64,000 nt of DNA, taken from positions 669,607 through 733,606 of the forward strand of contig NZ_KE159707.1 in assembly GCF_000403435.2 (NCBI RefSeq), written 5' to 3'. Position 1 is the stretch's first letter. Each line of letters opens with the position of its first letter. The DNA is from Oscillibacter sp. 1-3 (GTDB lineage: Bacteria; Bacillota; Clostridia; Oscillospirales; Oscillospiraceae). The notes beneath the pieces are model-generated. The model saw only the letters and a program-made list of their open reading frames with translations. It searched no databases and was not told where the DNA came from. The position numbers and the translations under genes were made by a program. Below, piece by piece: positions 47,092-55,795 of this stretch.

Positions 47092-48957
47092 ATGCAGGAA
47101 TTTCTAGCAGAAAAATTCGATGTCGCCGTCATCGGCGCAGGCCACGCCGGCATAGAGGCCGCCCTGGCCGCCGCCCGCCTGGGGGCGGAAACCATCGTTT
47201 TCACGATCAACCTGGACGCCGTCGGCAACATGCCCTGCAACCCCGCCGTCGGCGGTACCGGCAAGGGCCATTTGGTCCGGGAGCTGGACGCACTGGGGGG
47301 CGAGATGGCCCGGGCCGCGGACCGCTGCTGCATCCAGTACCGGCTGCTGAACAGGGGCAAGGGCCCCGCCGTCTGGTCCCTCCGGGCCCAGGCCGACCGG
47401 CGGCGCTATCAGGGCTATATGAAGCGCGCCCTGGAGCGGCAGAAACACCTCACCGTCCGCCAGGGCGAGGTCACGGAGATCCGCGCCGAAAACGGCGCGG
47501 TTTCCGCCGTCGTTCTGGCCACCGGGGCCGTGTTTGAGGCAAAGGCCGTCATTCTGGCCACCGGGACCTACCTCTCCGGCCGCACCGTCGTGGGCGAGTG
47601 GGTGGAGGACTCCGGCCCCGACGGGATGCACGCCGCCGCCCGGCTGACGGACTCTTTGAAAAAGCTGGGCCTGCCCCTGCGGCGGTTCAAGACCGGCACC
47701 CCGCCCCGGGTACACGCGGGCACCGTGGACTTTGACGAGATGGAGCTTCAGCCCGGGGACCGTCTGCCGGTGCCCTTCTCCTACTCCACAGCAAGCCCGC
47801 CGGAGAACAAGGCGGTGTGCTGGCTCACCTGGACCACGGAGGAGACCAGGCGGATCGTCCGGGAAAACCTGGACCGGGCCCCCATGTACTCCGGCCTCAT
47901 CGAGGGCGTGGGGCCCCGGTACTGCCCCTCCTTTGAGACCAAGATCGTCCGCTTTCCGGACAAGCTCCGCCACCAGCTGTTCGTGGAGCCCATGGGGCTG
48001 GACACGGAGGAGCTGTACATCCAGGGCTTCTCCTCCTCCATGCCGGAGGAGGTGCAGGTCCGGATGCTCCGCAGCGTGCCGGGGCTCCGCCGGGCCGTCA
48101 TCACCCGGCCCGCCTACGCCATCGAGTACGACTGCATCGACCCCCTGGCCCTGGCCCCCACCCTGGAGGTCAAGGCCCTGCCGGGGCTGTACGGCGCGGG
48201 GCAGTTCAACGGCTCCTCCGGGTACGAGGAGGCGGCGGTCCAGGGCTTTTGCGCCGGGGTCAACGCCGTCCGGAAGCTCCGGGGACAGTCCCCCTTCGTC
48301 CTCTCCCGGTCGGAGGCCTATATTGGGACCCTGATCGACGACCTGGTGACCAAGGGCACCGAGGAGCCCTACCGCATCATGACCTCCCGCAGCGAGTACC
48401 GGCTTCTCCTGCGGCAGGACAACGCCGACCTGCGGCTGACAAAGCGGGGCCATGAGATCGGCCTTGTATCGGAGGAACGCCTCCGGGCCGTGGAGGAGAA
48501 GTACGCGGCGGTGGAGGCGGAGATCAGACGGCTGACCCACACCGGCGTGGCGCCCTCCCCGGCGCTGTCCGCCTTTTTGGCGGAGCGGGGGACCGGCGAC
48601 GCCGCCGACGGCTGCTCCCTCATCGCCCTGCTGCGGCGGCCCCAGGTGCACTATGAGGAGCTGGCCCCCTTCGACCCCGGCCGGCCGGACCTGCCGCCGG
48701 ACGTGCGGGAGCAGGTGGAGATCTCGGTCAAATACGAGGGCTACATCCAGCGCCAGCAGCGGCAGGTGGAGGAATTCCGGAAGATGGAGTCCCACAAGCT
48801 GCCCCCCGGTCTGGATTACAGCGCCATTCAGGGACTTCGTCTGGAGGCCCGGGAGAAGCTGGCGGCGGTGCGGCCCCTGGACCTGGGGCAGGCGTCCCGG
48901 ATCTCCGGCGTGTCCCCGGCGGACATCGCGGCGCTGATGATCTATCTGGAGCGATAG
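47092..48957 (+). CDS. mnmG: tRNA uridine-34 modification enzyme MnmG (GidA)
   Basis: FAD enzyme working with MnmE on wobble uridine. ATG 47092 (MQEFLAEKFDVAVIGAGHAG, AAGGAG upstream) gives 621 residues; upstream codons come from the repeat. The Rossmann motif IGAGHAGIEAALAAARLGAE, the conserved CNPAVGGTGKGHLVRELDALGG, RFKTGTPPR, and the C-terminal YEGYIQRQQRQ with LDYSAIQGLRLEAREKL are intact. Normally adjacent to mnmE and rsmG; here followed by era. Confidence 0.97.
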   Translation: MQEFLAEKFDVAVIGAGHAGIEAALAAARLGAETIVFTINLDAVGNMPCNPAVGGTGKGHLVRELDALGGEMARAADRCCIQYRLLNRGKGPAVWSLRAQADRRRYQGYMKRALERQKHLTVRQGEVTEIRAENGAVSAVVLATGAVFEAKAVILATGTYLSGRTVVGEWVEDSGPDGMHAAARLTDSLKKLGLPLRRFKTGTPPRVHAGTVDFDEMELQPGDRLPVPFSYSTASPPENKAVCWLTWTTEETRRIVRENLDRAPMYSGLIEGVGPRYCPSFETKIVRFPDKLRHQLFVEPMGLDTEELYIQGFSSSMPEEVQVRMLRSVPGLRRAVITRPAYAIEYDCIDPLALAPTLEVKALPGLYGAGQFNGSSGYEEAAVQGFCAGVNAVRKLRGQSPFVLSRSEAYIGTLIDDLVTKGTEEPYRIMTSRSEYRLLLRQDNADLRLTKRGHEIGLVSEERLRAVEEKYAAVEAEIRRLTHTGVAPSPALSAFLAERGTGDAADGCSLIALLRRPQVHYEELAPFDPGRPDLPPDVREQVEISVKYEGYIQRQQRQVEEFRKMESHKLPPGLDYSAIQGLRLEAREKLAAVRPLDLGQASRISGVSPADIAALMIYLER

Positions 48958-49015
48958 GCGCAGTTCCTGTCAAAGATAAATTGCTTAACAATCAAGAAAG
49001 TTGAGGATCACCTGA

Positions 49016-49915
49016 ATGAATGAGATCAAAAACGTGGCTATGGTCACAGTCTGCGGCCGGCCCAACGTGGGCAAGTCCAGCCTCACCAACGCCCTGGTGG
49101 GGGAGAAAGTGGCCATCGTCTCCAACAAGGCCCAGACCACCCGGAACCGCATCTACGGCGTGGTGAACCGGGGGGACACCCAGTTTATCCTGCTGGACAC
49201 CCCGGGTCTCCACCGGCCCAAATCCGCCCTGGGGGACTATATGGTCAAGGTCATCACCGCCAGCCTCAGCGACGTGGACTGCGCCCTCTTGCTGGTGGAG
49301 CCCATTCCCCACGCGGGCGGGCCGGAGCGGGCCCTGATCGAGCGCATCCGGGAGGAGAGGATTCCCTGCATCCTGTGCATCAACAAGATCGACACCGTGG
49401 AGCCGGCGGAGCTGCTGCCGGTGATCGCCGCCTACAGCGAGGTCTGGGACGGCTTTGACGCCATCATCCCCATCTCCGCCCGCACCGGCGGCGGCCTGGA
49501 CGAGCTGATGGCGGAGCTGCAAAAGTACGCCGCCGAGGGCCCCCAGCTCTTCCCCGACGGCCAGACCAGCGACCAGCCGGAGCGGCAGGTCATGGGGGAG
49601 CTGCTGCGGGAGAAGCTTCTGCTGTGCCTGGACAAGGAGATCCCCCACGGCACCGCCGTGGAGATCACCAGGTTTTCCGAGCGGGACTCCGGCGTCATCG
49701 ATGTGGAGGCCACCATCTACTGCGAGAAGTCCAGCCACAAGGGCATCATCATCGGCAAGCAGGGGGCCATGCTGAAAAAGATCAGCTCCATGGCCCGGCA
49801 CGATATGGAGCGGTTTATGGGCGCCAAAATCTACCTGGAGACCTGGGTGAAGGTCAAGGAGAACTGGAGAGACAATGTGAACTACGTCCGCAGCCTGGGC
49901 TACCGGGAGGACTGA
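49016..49915 (+). CDS. era: GTPase Era
   Basis: Essential GTPase in 30S maturation. The 299 residues contain G1 GRPNVGKSSLTNAL, the switch TTRNRIYG, G3 LDTPGLHRPK, G4 NKID and a C-terminal KH domain (IIGKQGAMLKKISSMAR, AKIYLETWVKVKENW). ATG 49016 follows TGAGGATCACCTGA. With yqzL and recO downstream it keeps the standard Firmicutes order, interrupted by a flavin-binding-like gene. Confidence 0.97.
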   Translation: MNEIKNVAMVTVCGRPNVGKSSLTNALVGEKVAIVSNKAQTTRNRIYGVVNRGDTQFILLDTPGLHRPKSALGDYMVKVITASLSDVDCALLLVEPIPHAGGPERALIERIREERIPCILCINKIDTVEPAELLPVIAAYSEVWDGFDAIIPISARTGGGLDELMAELQKYAAEGPQLFPDGQTSDQPERQVMGELLREKLLLCLDKEIPHGTAVEITRFSERDSGVIDVEATIYCEKSSHKGIIIGKQGAMLKKISSMARHDMERFMGAKIYLETWVKVKENWRDNVNYVRSLGYRED

Positions 49916-50029
49916 AAACCTGAATTCACCACCGGTCGACGCCGTCTGGGCGCGGCGTTTCACAGTTTGGCCGGCCTTTTGGGCAGGGCGGCCGGCGCGT
50001 ATCGGCGCCGGAGAGGAGGGGCGGGAGAT

Positions 50030-50389
50030 TTGCGGAACCTGGAAAAGATGATCGGCAAAATCGCCGACAAGGCTGATCTGGCCTTCCTCGCCTATTTGGA
50101 GGAGGCGGACGACGAACCCACTCCCACCATCCGCGCCACGGCGGCGCTCCGGGAGCGGGAGGGAATCCGCGTCTTCTATCTGACCGCCTCCCCCCAGAAG
50201 GCCGCCGGCTTCCGGCAGGAGCCCAGGGCCAGCCTCTATCTGCTCGCTCCCGACTTTTACCGGGGCGTCTGCCTCTCCGGCACTGTGGAGGTGCTGGAGG
50301 GCGCGGAGAGCTGCGTGCTGAAATTCACGGCAAAAAGGGGCCGGTATTACACCAATTTCAAATCCGAGAATTTTTTGATTCCAGATTGA
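50030..50389 (+). CDS. Pyridoxamine-5'-phosphate oxidase-like protein
   Basis: Split-barrel flavin-binding-like protein. TTG 50030 (LRNLEKMIGK) is preferred for its upstream GGAGGGGCGGGAG; 119 residues. AFLAYLEEADDEPTPTIRATA, VFYLTASPQKAAGFRQEPRASLYL and FYRGVCLSGTVEVLEG match the short PNPOx-like families of Clostridia. It lies between era and yqzL, where it is not usual. No cofactor specificity can be assigned. Confidence 0.78.
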   Translation: MRNLEKMIGKIADKADLAFLAYLEEADDEPTPTIRATAALREREGIRVFYLTASPQKAAGFRQEPRASLYLLAPDFYRGVCLSGTVEVLEGAESCVLKFTAKRGRYYTNFKSENFLIPD

Positions 50390-50455
50390 CCGGACATTTC
50401 CAGCCATAGTTTTCGCGCCTTTTCGCAGACTATTTCCATAAAGGAGGTCTGCGCG

Positions 50456-50569
50456 ATGCTGAATCAAATGGAGCCCGCTCCGCTGTGGGAGCTGTTCTGC
50501 ATGACCGGGGAGCCGCTGGCCTACATGCTCTACCGGTCCATCGAGGACAGAGCGGAAGACAAGCCGTAA
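50456..50569 (+). CDS. yqzL: YqzL-like small protein
   Basis: 37 residues (MLNQMEPAPLWELFCMTGEP, then LAYMLYRSIEDRAEDKP) with a perfect AAAGGAGGTCTGCG before ATG 50456. The pattern WxxFxxTGxxxxYxLYxxxE and the position between era and recO match YqzL of Bacillus, a conserved protein of unknown function. A CGGGGA/TCCCCG hairpin follows before recO. Confidence 0.88.
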   Translation: MLNQMEPAPLWELFCMTGEPLAYMLYRSIEDRAEDKP

Positions 50570-50609
50570 TCACCGGGGAGAAATTCCCCGTACATAGGAG
50601 GGGAGCGCC

Positions 50610-51374
50610 TTGGCGGGAACGCCCCACATCGTCATACGGGGCCTTGTCCTGCGGGAGACGGAGACGAAGGAGACAGACAAGATCCTCACCCTGCTCACGG
50701 CGGAACAGGGCAAGATCTCCGTCATCGCCCGGGGGGCCCGGCGGAAAAACTGCAAATTTGCCGCCGCCGCCCAGTCTCTGGCCTGGTCGGAGTGGACCTT
50801 GTACCGGCGGAAGGACTGGTACTATGCCGACGAGGGCGCCACGCTGGAGCTCTTTGAGGGTCTGCGGAAGGACCTGAGGGCCCTGGCTCTGGGGTTCTAC
50901 ATGGCGGAGCTGACGGAGTGCGTCACCATGCCGGAGGAGCCCGCGCCGGAGCTGCTGCGGCATCTGCTGAACGGGCTGTACGCCCTGTCCGCGCTGAAAA
51001 AGCCGCCGGAGCTGGTCAAGCCGGCCTTCGAGATAAAGCTGCTGTGCCTGGCGGGGTACGAACCCCTGGCGGACGCCTGCGAGGGCTGCGGCAGGACGGA
51101 CCCGGAGGAGCCGATGCTGAACGCGGCCCTGGGCACGCTGCGGTGCAGGCGCTGTACGCACGGCGGCGTGGTCAGCCCCCTCTGCCGGGAGTCTCTGGCG
51201 GCCCTGCGGCATATCGTATACGGAGATGCCAAGCGGCTGTATTCCTTCCGGCTCTCCCCGGACGCCCTCCGGCGCCTGTCCAAAGCGGCCGCCCTCTTTT
51301 TGTTTGCCCAGCTGGAGCGGGACTTTAAGACGCTGGATTTTTACGAGAGCCTGGGCGGCGTGCACCGCCCTTGA
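50610..51374 (+). CDS. recO: DNA repair protein RecO
   Basis: Loads RecA with RecF/RecR. TTG 50610 with AGGAGGGGAG upstream gives 254 residues: N-terminal OB domain (IRGLVLRETETKETDKILTLLT), helical domain, and a zinc site C-x2-C ... C-x2-C (CEGCGR, CRRC). Length and order are normal for the family. It completes era-yqzL-recO. Confidence 0.95.
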   Translation: MAGTPHIVIRGLVLRETETKETDKILTLLTAEQGKISVIARGARRKNCKFAAAAQSLAWSEWTLYRRKDWYYADEGATLELFEGLRKDLRALALGFYMAELTECVTMPEEPAPELLRHLLNGLYALSALKKPPELVKPAFEIKLLCLAGYEPLADACEGCGRTDPEEPMLNAALGTLRCRRCTHGGVVSPLCRESLAALRHIVYGDAKRLYSFRLSPDALRRLSKAAALFLFAQLERDFKTLDFYESLGGVHRP

Positions 51375-51381
51375 GCGCGGG

Positions 51382-51393
51382 CTGTGAATACAG
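51382..51393. repeat. Small hairpin repeat CTGTGAATACAG, copy 2
   Basis: Immediately follows recO; flanked by G and GC, extending the stem to GCCTG-type pairing. Confidence 0.5.
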
Positions 51394-51456
51394 GCTTTGA
51401 GCGTGAGCGTACATCCCGGGAGGATCTGCCGCTTTTATACGGGAAAAGAGGGACAT

Positions 51457-51909
51457 ATGCCGGAATTTCAAATCGGCCCCTACCGTCTTTCGGCGGATGC
51501 GGAGGGGACCGGAGATTACTACGCCGCCCGCCCCCTGCCCTGGGTTACCTGCGCGTGCGCCGGGTGCCGGAATTTTGCCCTGGCGGTCAAAACCCTGCCG
51601 CCCGCTGTGGCGGACTTCTTTGCCGCTCTGGGGCTGGACCCGGAGAAGCCGGCGGAGGTCTGCGTGGACCATGCGGACGGGGGGAGCTGCCTCTATGGCT
51701 GCTGGTATCACCTGATCGGGGAGCTGGCGGCAGGCGGGCCGCTGCCCGGCCGTCTTTGCGGGGAGTGGCTGACCCTGGCGGAGGGCGTGGAGGCGGCCTT
51801 CAGCCCGGAGTGCCACCTCCTGCCGGAGGACTTCCCGCAGCCAGGGCTCCAGCTGAATCTGGAGTGGCGTCTGCCCTGGCTTTTGGAGGAGGAAAATCCA
51901 TATGGGTGA
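51457..51909 (+). CDS. Hypothetical protein with cysteines
   Basis: ATG 51457 (MPEFQIGPYRLSADAEGTGD) after AGAGGGACAT gives 150 residues. CACAGCRNFALAV (about residues 32-44) and CLYGCWYHLIGEL (about 78-90) hold five Cys in two groups, which may form a metal site. No signal peptide or membrane helix; no known family was recognised. It lies after recO and before an uninterrupted 410-base spacer. Confidence 0.65.
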   Translation: MPEFQIGPYRLSADAEGTGDYYAARPLPWVTCACAGCRNFALAVKTLPPAVADFFAALGLDPEKPAEVCVDHADGGSCLYGCWYHLIGELAAGGPLPGRLCGEWLTLAEGVEAAFSPECHLLPEDFPQPGLQLNLEWRLPWLLEEENPYG

Positions 51910-52319
51910 ACGCTTCCCTTGGTCGTTTTTCCGGGCTGCAGGGGGATTTTGCCTGGCGAAATCCGCCCTTGACAATGCTTCTCCAGGAGCTGCTTGAAAA
52001 TCGGCGGAATGACGGATTTTATGAAAAAGCGGCGCAGTCTCAGCGGAAAAAGACGCGCCAGGCCGCCGTTTTATCATTTTTCAAATGGCCCCTGATATAG
52101 AGCGGCGCCTTTATTTCCGGGAGCCGCTCCAAGAAGCCGCACCACTCGGCAAAGGCGGGCATCCCGGCGGAAAATTTTTCGTCCGGACTGTGCCGGAAAA
52201 GCTTGAAATCCACCGGGATTCCTGCGTGTTTCTTCCCGGCCGGACAAAAATTTCCCCGCCGATCCGCTCGCTTCCGCCGGTTGGCGCAGCTTCAAAAATT
52301 CAATCGTGAGGTGACCATT
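51910..52319. other. Non-coding stretch before the phosphorylase gene
   Basis: 410 bases without a gene. TTGACA at 51969-51974 is a possible -35 box without a clear -10. No named element was recognised. Confidence 0.4.
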
Positions 52320-53090
52320 ATGCAAGAACTGGAACGTCAATTCCACATCAACTGCGTCCCCGGGGACGTGGGCAGGTACTGCATCCTGGCGGGGGACCCG
52401 GGCCGTGTGCCCGCCATCGCCGCCCTGTTTGACGACGCCAGACAGGTGGCGTACAACCGGGAGTACAACGTCTGGACCGGCACACTGCTGGGGGAGAAGG
52501 TCACTGCCTGCTCCACCGGCATCGGCGGGCCCTCCACGGCCATTGCGGTGGAGGAGCTCCACAAGTGCGGCGCGGACACCTTCCTCCGCTCCGGCACCTG
52601 CGGCGGCATCGACCTCAGCGTTCAGGCCGGGGACATCGTGGTGGCCACAGGGGCTATCCGGTACGAGCACACCAGCCTGGAGTACGCTCCCATCGAGTTC
52701 CCGGCGGTGCCGGACTATGAGGCCACCGGATGCCTGGCCCGGGCGGCGGAGGCGATGGGCCTGCCGGTCCACCTGGGGGTGGTCCAGTGCAAGGACAGCT
52801 TCTACGGCCAGCACAGCCCCGGCGCCTCCCCCGTCTCCTACGAGCTGAAAGCCAAATGGGAGAGCTGGAAGCGGCTGGGCGTCAAGGCCAGCGAGATGGA
52901 GTCCGCGGCGCTGTTCGTCATCGCGGCGGCGCTTCACTGCCGGGCCGCGTCCTGCTTCCACGTGATCTGGAACCAGGAGCGGGAGGCCGCCGGGCTGGAC
53001 CAGAGGATGAGCGAGGACACCTCCGCCTCCGTCCGCGTGGCGGTGGAGGGTTTGAAGCTGCTGATGGAAGCGGATCGAGAGCGGCAGTGA
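52320..53090 (+). CDS. udp: Uridine-phosphorylase-type nucleoside phosphorylase
   Basis: Phosphorolytic cleavage of uridine (or related nucleosides) in salvage. ATG 52320 ([21 protein letters not shown] upstream) gives 256 residues: [56 protein letters not shown] and [16 protein letters not shown], with the MESA nucleoside-contact motif and family length. Residues point to Udp more than to MTA or purine phosphorylases, but substrate range is not settled. Confidence 0.9.
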   Translation: MQELERQFHINCVPGDVGRYCILAGDPGRVPAIAALFDDARQVAYNREYNVWTGTLLGEKVTACSTGIGGPSTAIAVEELHKCGADTFLRSGTCGGIDLSVQAGDIVVATGAIRYEHTSLEYAPIEFPAVPDYEATGCLARAAEAMGLPVHLGVVQCKDSFYGQHSPGASPVSYELKAKWESWKRLGVKASEMESAALFVIAAALHCRAASCFHVIWNQEREAAGLDQRMSEDTSASVRVAVEGLKLLMEADRERQ

Positions 53091-53265
53091 CCGAAAGGGC
53101 CAGAAGGAGAGCTTGTTCTCCGTTTGACAGACAAGACCAACCGGCGGTGCGGTCATAAGGGAGATCGGGCAACCGGGACATGCCTGGGCGCAGGCAGCGC
53201 GAAGATGCAATGGCCCTGCCGCGGGTCCGGATCGATCCGGCGGAATGCGGCGTCCGCGGGTTTGC

Positions 53266-53310
53266 GGAAAATACAGCCCGGCGGCCATTGGCCGCCGGGC
53301 TGTATTTTCC
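53266..53310 (+). terminator. 21-bp perfect stem-loop
   Basis: GGAAAATACAGCCCGGCGGCC, its exact complement and a 3-base ATT loop. It has an A-run on the left arm and T-run on the right arm, fitting a bidirectional terminator 175 bases after udp. The first motif is 21 bases; positions 53266-53286 and 53290-53310. Confidence 0.75.
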
Positions 53311-53530
53311 CGCTCCGAACCTCTGCGGGAGCTGGAGAGCATCCCCGCTCGCCGCCGGCATTGCAGTCCGGAGATGGGCTTTGGAGCCGGGAGGCTCTGT
53401 TTGAAAAGCGCATATGTTTTTTCAAACGGGAGCGGATGGGCCGGTAGAAAGGATTGACAGCGGAATTCCAAATCGCTGATAACTGGGAGACGGGGCGCAG
53501 TCGCACAAACGGCGGGCCGTCCGCCGGAAA

Positions 53531-53602
53531 CCCGGCGTTTTCGGGAAAACGGGCGGGGACGGAGTCCGCCCCTGCAAAGCCGCAGCCGCAAAGTGAAATC
53601 GC
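53531..53602 (+). repeat. Dispersed intergenic repeat, family 2 copy B
   Basis: CCCGGCGTTTTCGGGAAAAC, GGGCGGGGACGGAG, CCCTGCAAAGCCGCA and GAAATCGC match 34521-34588. The 53091-53645 spacer holds this repeat and the stem-loop above, no gene. Confidence 0.6.
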
Positions 53603-53648
53603 GGACGAGAGGATGCGCGGCCGGACACCTCCCTGAGAGTCTTGGGAC

Positions 53649-53677
53649 TTGCGCTTTGGCCCGGCGCGTGGTATACT
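53649..53677 (+). promoter_or_regulatory. Promoter of the guaD riboswitch transcript
   Basis: TTGCGC (53649-53654) and TATACT (53672-53677), spacer 17 bp, 25 bases before the aptamer. Confidence 0.65.
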
Positions 53678-53701
53678 GAGATTGACCAGAGAAAAGTAAA
53701 C

Positions 53702-53769
53702 AGCTCATATAATTTCGCTGTGATGGCGCGAAAGTTTCTACCGGGCCGCCCAAGGCTCTGCTATGAGTG
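53702..53769 (+). promoter_or_regulatory. Guanine-class purine riboswitch aptamer
   Basis: P1 is CTCATA/TATGAG; ATATAAT, a GTGATGG-type L2 loop, the invariant AAGTTTCTACC junction and GCTATGAGTG follow in order. The base before TATG in J3/1 is C, so guanine/hypoxanthine and not adenine is expected. Confidence 0.88.
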
Positions 53770-53782
53770 TCTTTCCGCAGGG

Positions 53783-53812
53783 GGCGCCCTGCCGGAGAGG
53801 CGCTTTTCTTTC
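53783..53812 (+). terminator. Riboswitch expression-platform terminator
   Basis: GGCGCC (53783-53788) can pair with GGCGC (53799-53803), followed by TTTTCTTTCT, 14 bases after the aptamer. Confidence 0.7.
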
Positions 53813-53891
53813 TGCTCGGAGCGCTTGCGGTAAAATGTTTGCGCGCATCCGCCTTATGTGAACAGGCCTAAATTATGAAAGAGGTGTTACC

Positions 53892-55163
53892 ATGGCTTTG
53901 ACGATCTTAAAAGGCACCGTCGTCTCCGCCCCGGCCCTGGGGAAGCTGGACGTGACGGAGCGGGGGTATCTCATTGCGGAGGAGGGAAGGATCACCGGGG
54001 TGTTCCCCGTCCTGCCGGAGCGGTACGCCGGGGCGCATGCAGAGGACTTTGGGGACGCGCTGATCCTCCAGGCCCCGGCGGACCTGCACCTCCACGCCCC
54101 CCAGTACCCTATGATGGGCATGGGCATGGACCTGCCCCTGCTGGACTGGCTGAACACATACGCCTTTCCCACGGAGGCCCGGTTCGCCGACCCGGACTAC
54201 GCCCGGGAGGTCTACCGGCGGCTGGCCCGGGACCTCATCGCGGGCGGCACCACCCGGGTGTGCATGTTCTCCTCCCTCCACCGCCAGGCCACTCTCATTT
54301 TGATGGAGGAGCTGGAGCGGGCCGGGGTCACCGGGTACGTGGGCAAGGTGAACATGGACCGCAACGGCGGACCCAATCTCCAGGAGACCACGGAGGAGTC
54401 CATGGCGGAGACGCTGCGGTGGCTGGAGGAGTGCCGGGACTTCCGGCATATCCGCCCCATGGCGACGCCGCGGTTCACCCCCTCCTGTACGGATGAGCTG
54501 ATGGCCTTTCTGGGCAGACTGGCGGCGGAGCGGGATCTGCCCATTCAGTCCCACCTGTCGGAGAACACGGCGGAGGGGGCCTGGGTGCGCCGGCTGCACC
54601 CGGACTGCGGCCAGTACTGGGAGACCTACGCCAAGTACGGACTGTGGAACGAGCGCACGGTGATGGCCCACTGCGTTTGGTGCGACGGGTGGGAGCGGCA
54701 GGCCATGAAGGACGCCGGGGTCACCGCCGTCCACTGCCCGGACTCCAACCAGAACCTCTGCTCCGGCGCGGCCCCGGTGCGGGTGATGCTGCGGGAGGGG
54801 GTGAAGGTGGCCCTGGGCACCGACGTGGCCGGCGGCGACACGCTGAGCATGCTGGACGCGGCGGCCTCCGCCATCCGGGCCTCCAAGGCCCGGCGGGTCA
54901 TGGACAGCTGGGAGACGGACTTTCTGACCGCGGCGGAGGCGTGGTACCTGGCCACTTCCGCCGGGGCGGCCTTCTTTGGGGAGCGGCCCGGCTTCGCCCC
55001 GGGCAATGAGCTCCACGCCCTGGCGCTGGACGACGGCAAGCTCCTCCAGCCCCATCCCCTGACGCCGGAGGAGCGGCTGGAGCGGTGCCTGTACGTCCGG
55101 CAGCCCGGCGCAGTCCGGGCGGTGTGGAGCGCGGGAAGAAGGGTATTTACCGCGAAGGACTGA
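53892..55163 (+). CDS. guaD: Guanine deaminase
   Basis: Amidohydrolase converting guanine to xanthine. The 423 residues contain the metal site HLH (PADLHLHAPQYPMMG), the substrate region QSHLSENTAEGAWV, MAHCVW and CPDSNQNLCSGAAPV, and the final metal Asp in LGTDVAGGDTLSM. ATG 53892 follows GAAAGAGGTGTTACC. It sits directly behind a guanine riboswitch with a terminator, linking its expression to the substrate. It is separated from the DUF5655 gene by a repeat. Confidence 0.94.
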   Translation: MALTILKGTVVSAPALGKLDVTERGYLIAEEGRITGVFPVLPERYAGAHAEDFGDALILQAPADLHLHAPQYPMMGMGMDLPLLDWLNTYAFPTEARFADPDYAREVYRRLARDLIAGGTTRVCMFSSLHRQATLILMEELERAGVTGYVGKVNMDRNGGPNLQETTEESMAETLRWLEECRDFRHIRPMATPRFTPSCTDELMAFLGRLAAERDLPIQSHLSENTAEGAWVRRLHPDCGQYWETYAKYGLWNERTVMAHCVWCDGWERQAMKDAGVTAVHCPDSNQNLCSGAAPVRVMLREGVKVALGTDVAGGDTLSMLDAAASAIRASKARRVMDSWETDFLTAAEAWYLATSAGAAFFGERPGFAPGNELHALALDDGKLLQPHPLTPEERLERCLYVRQPGAVRAVWSAGRRVFTAKD

Positions 55164-55239
55164 TAAAGTTTGGGGCCGCCCTTTTCAAAGGGCGGCGGGT
55201 CCAGGGCAGAGCCCTGGCGGGTCTGGGCGGAGCCCAGGA
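55163..55239 (+). repeat. Dispersed intergenic repeat, family 3 copy B
   Basis: AAAGTTT, GCCGCCC/GGGCGGC hairpin with TTTTCAAA-like loop, GGGTCCAGGG and CCCTGG, GTCTGGGCGGAGCCCAGG. The same scheme, inverted, is at 4304-4369. It overlaps the last base of the guaD stop. Confidence 0.6.
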
Positions 55240-55325
55240 GCGGGCCGTAAGGCTCCGCGCCGGCACAGCCCAAAAGAAATGCAAAGAGGAAGCGCAAAGG
55301 AGAAAAGGAAAGGAGCACAATCCCT

Positions 55326-55727
55326 ATGAAAAGAACTGATCAGCCCACCAGCCCCGACACCCCCTTTTTCTTCCGGGACAGTCCCCTCTCCCTGCCGCTG
55401 TACCTGGCCCTGGAGGAGCGGATTTTGGCGGAGCTTCCGGATACCCGCGTCCGGGTCCAAAAGACACAGATCTCCTTTTCCAATAGGCGGAATTTCGCCT
55501 TCGCCTCCCTGCTGCCTGCCCGGCGGGCGGCTCTGCGGCCCAATCCCTATCTCACCGTCACCGTAGGACTGGGCCGCCGGCTGGACTCCCTCCGGGTGGA
55601 CGCCGCCTCGGAGCCCTACCCGGGCCGCTGGACCCACCATATTGTCATTGGCTCGGCGGAGGAGATCGATGGGGAGCTCATGGGCTGGATTTGGGAGGCG
55701 GCGGAATTTTCCGCCCAAAAGCGCTGA
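55326..55727 (+). CDS. DUF5655-like hypothetical protein
   Basis: The 133-residue protein shows FRDSPLSLPLYLALEERILAEL, VQKTQISFSNRRNFAFASLL and HHIVIGSAEEIDGELMGWIWEAAEFS, a pattern seen in DUF5655 proteins. Those bind nucleic acid or small molecules in some contexts, but the role is unproven. ATG 55326 follows AAAGGAGCACAATCC. Lies between guaD and the MerR-RDD gene. Confidence 0.75.
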   Translation: MKRTDQPTSPDTPFFFRDSPLSLPLYLALEERILAELPDTRVRVQKTQISFSNRRNFAFASLLPARRAALRPNPYLTVTVGLGRRLDSLRVDAASEPYPGRWTHHIVIGSAEEIDGELMGWIWEAAEFSAQKR

Positions 55728-55742
55728 AATACTCAAAAAAAC

Positions 55743-55773
55743 TTGACATGGAAGTTACTTGATAGTTTACACT
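55743..55773 (+). promoter_or_regulatory. MerR-type promoter with 19-bp spacer
   Basis: TTGACA (55743-55748) and TACACT (55768-55773) are separated by 19 bp, containing AAGTTACTT as the dyad core. An overlong spacer with a central dyad is the hallmark of MerR-activated promoters; it precedes the MerR-RDD gene. Confidence 0.75.
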
Positions 55774-55795
55774 GGGGGCAAAAGGAGGCGGTGAT

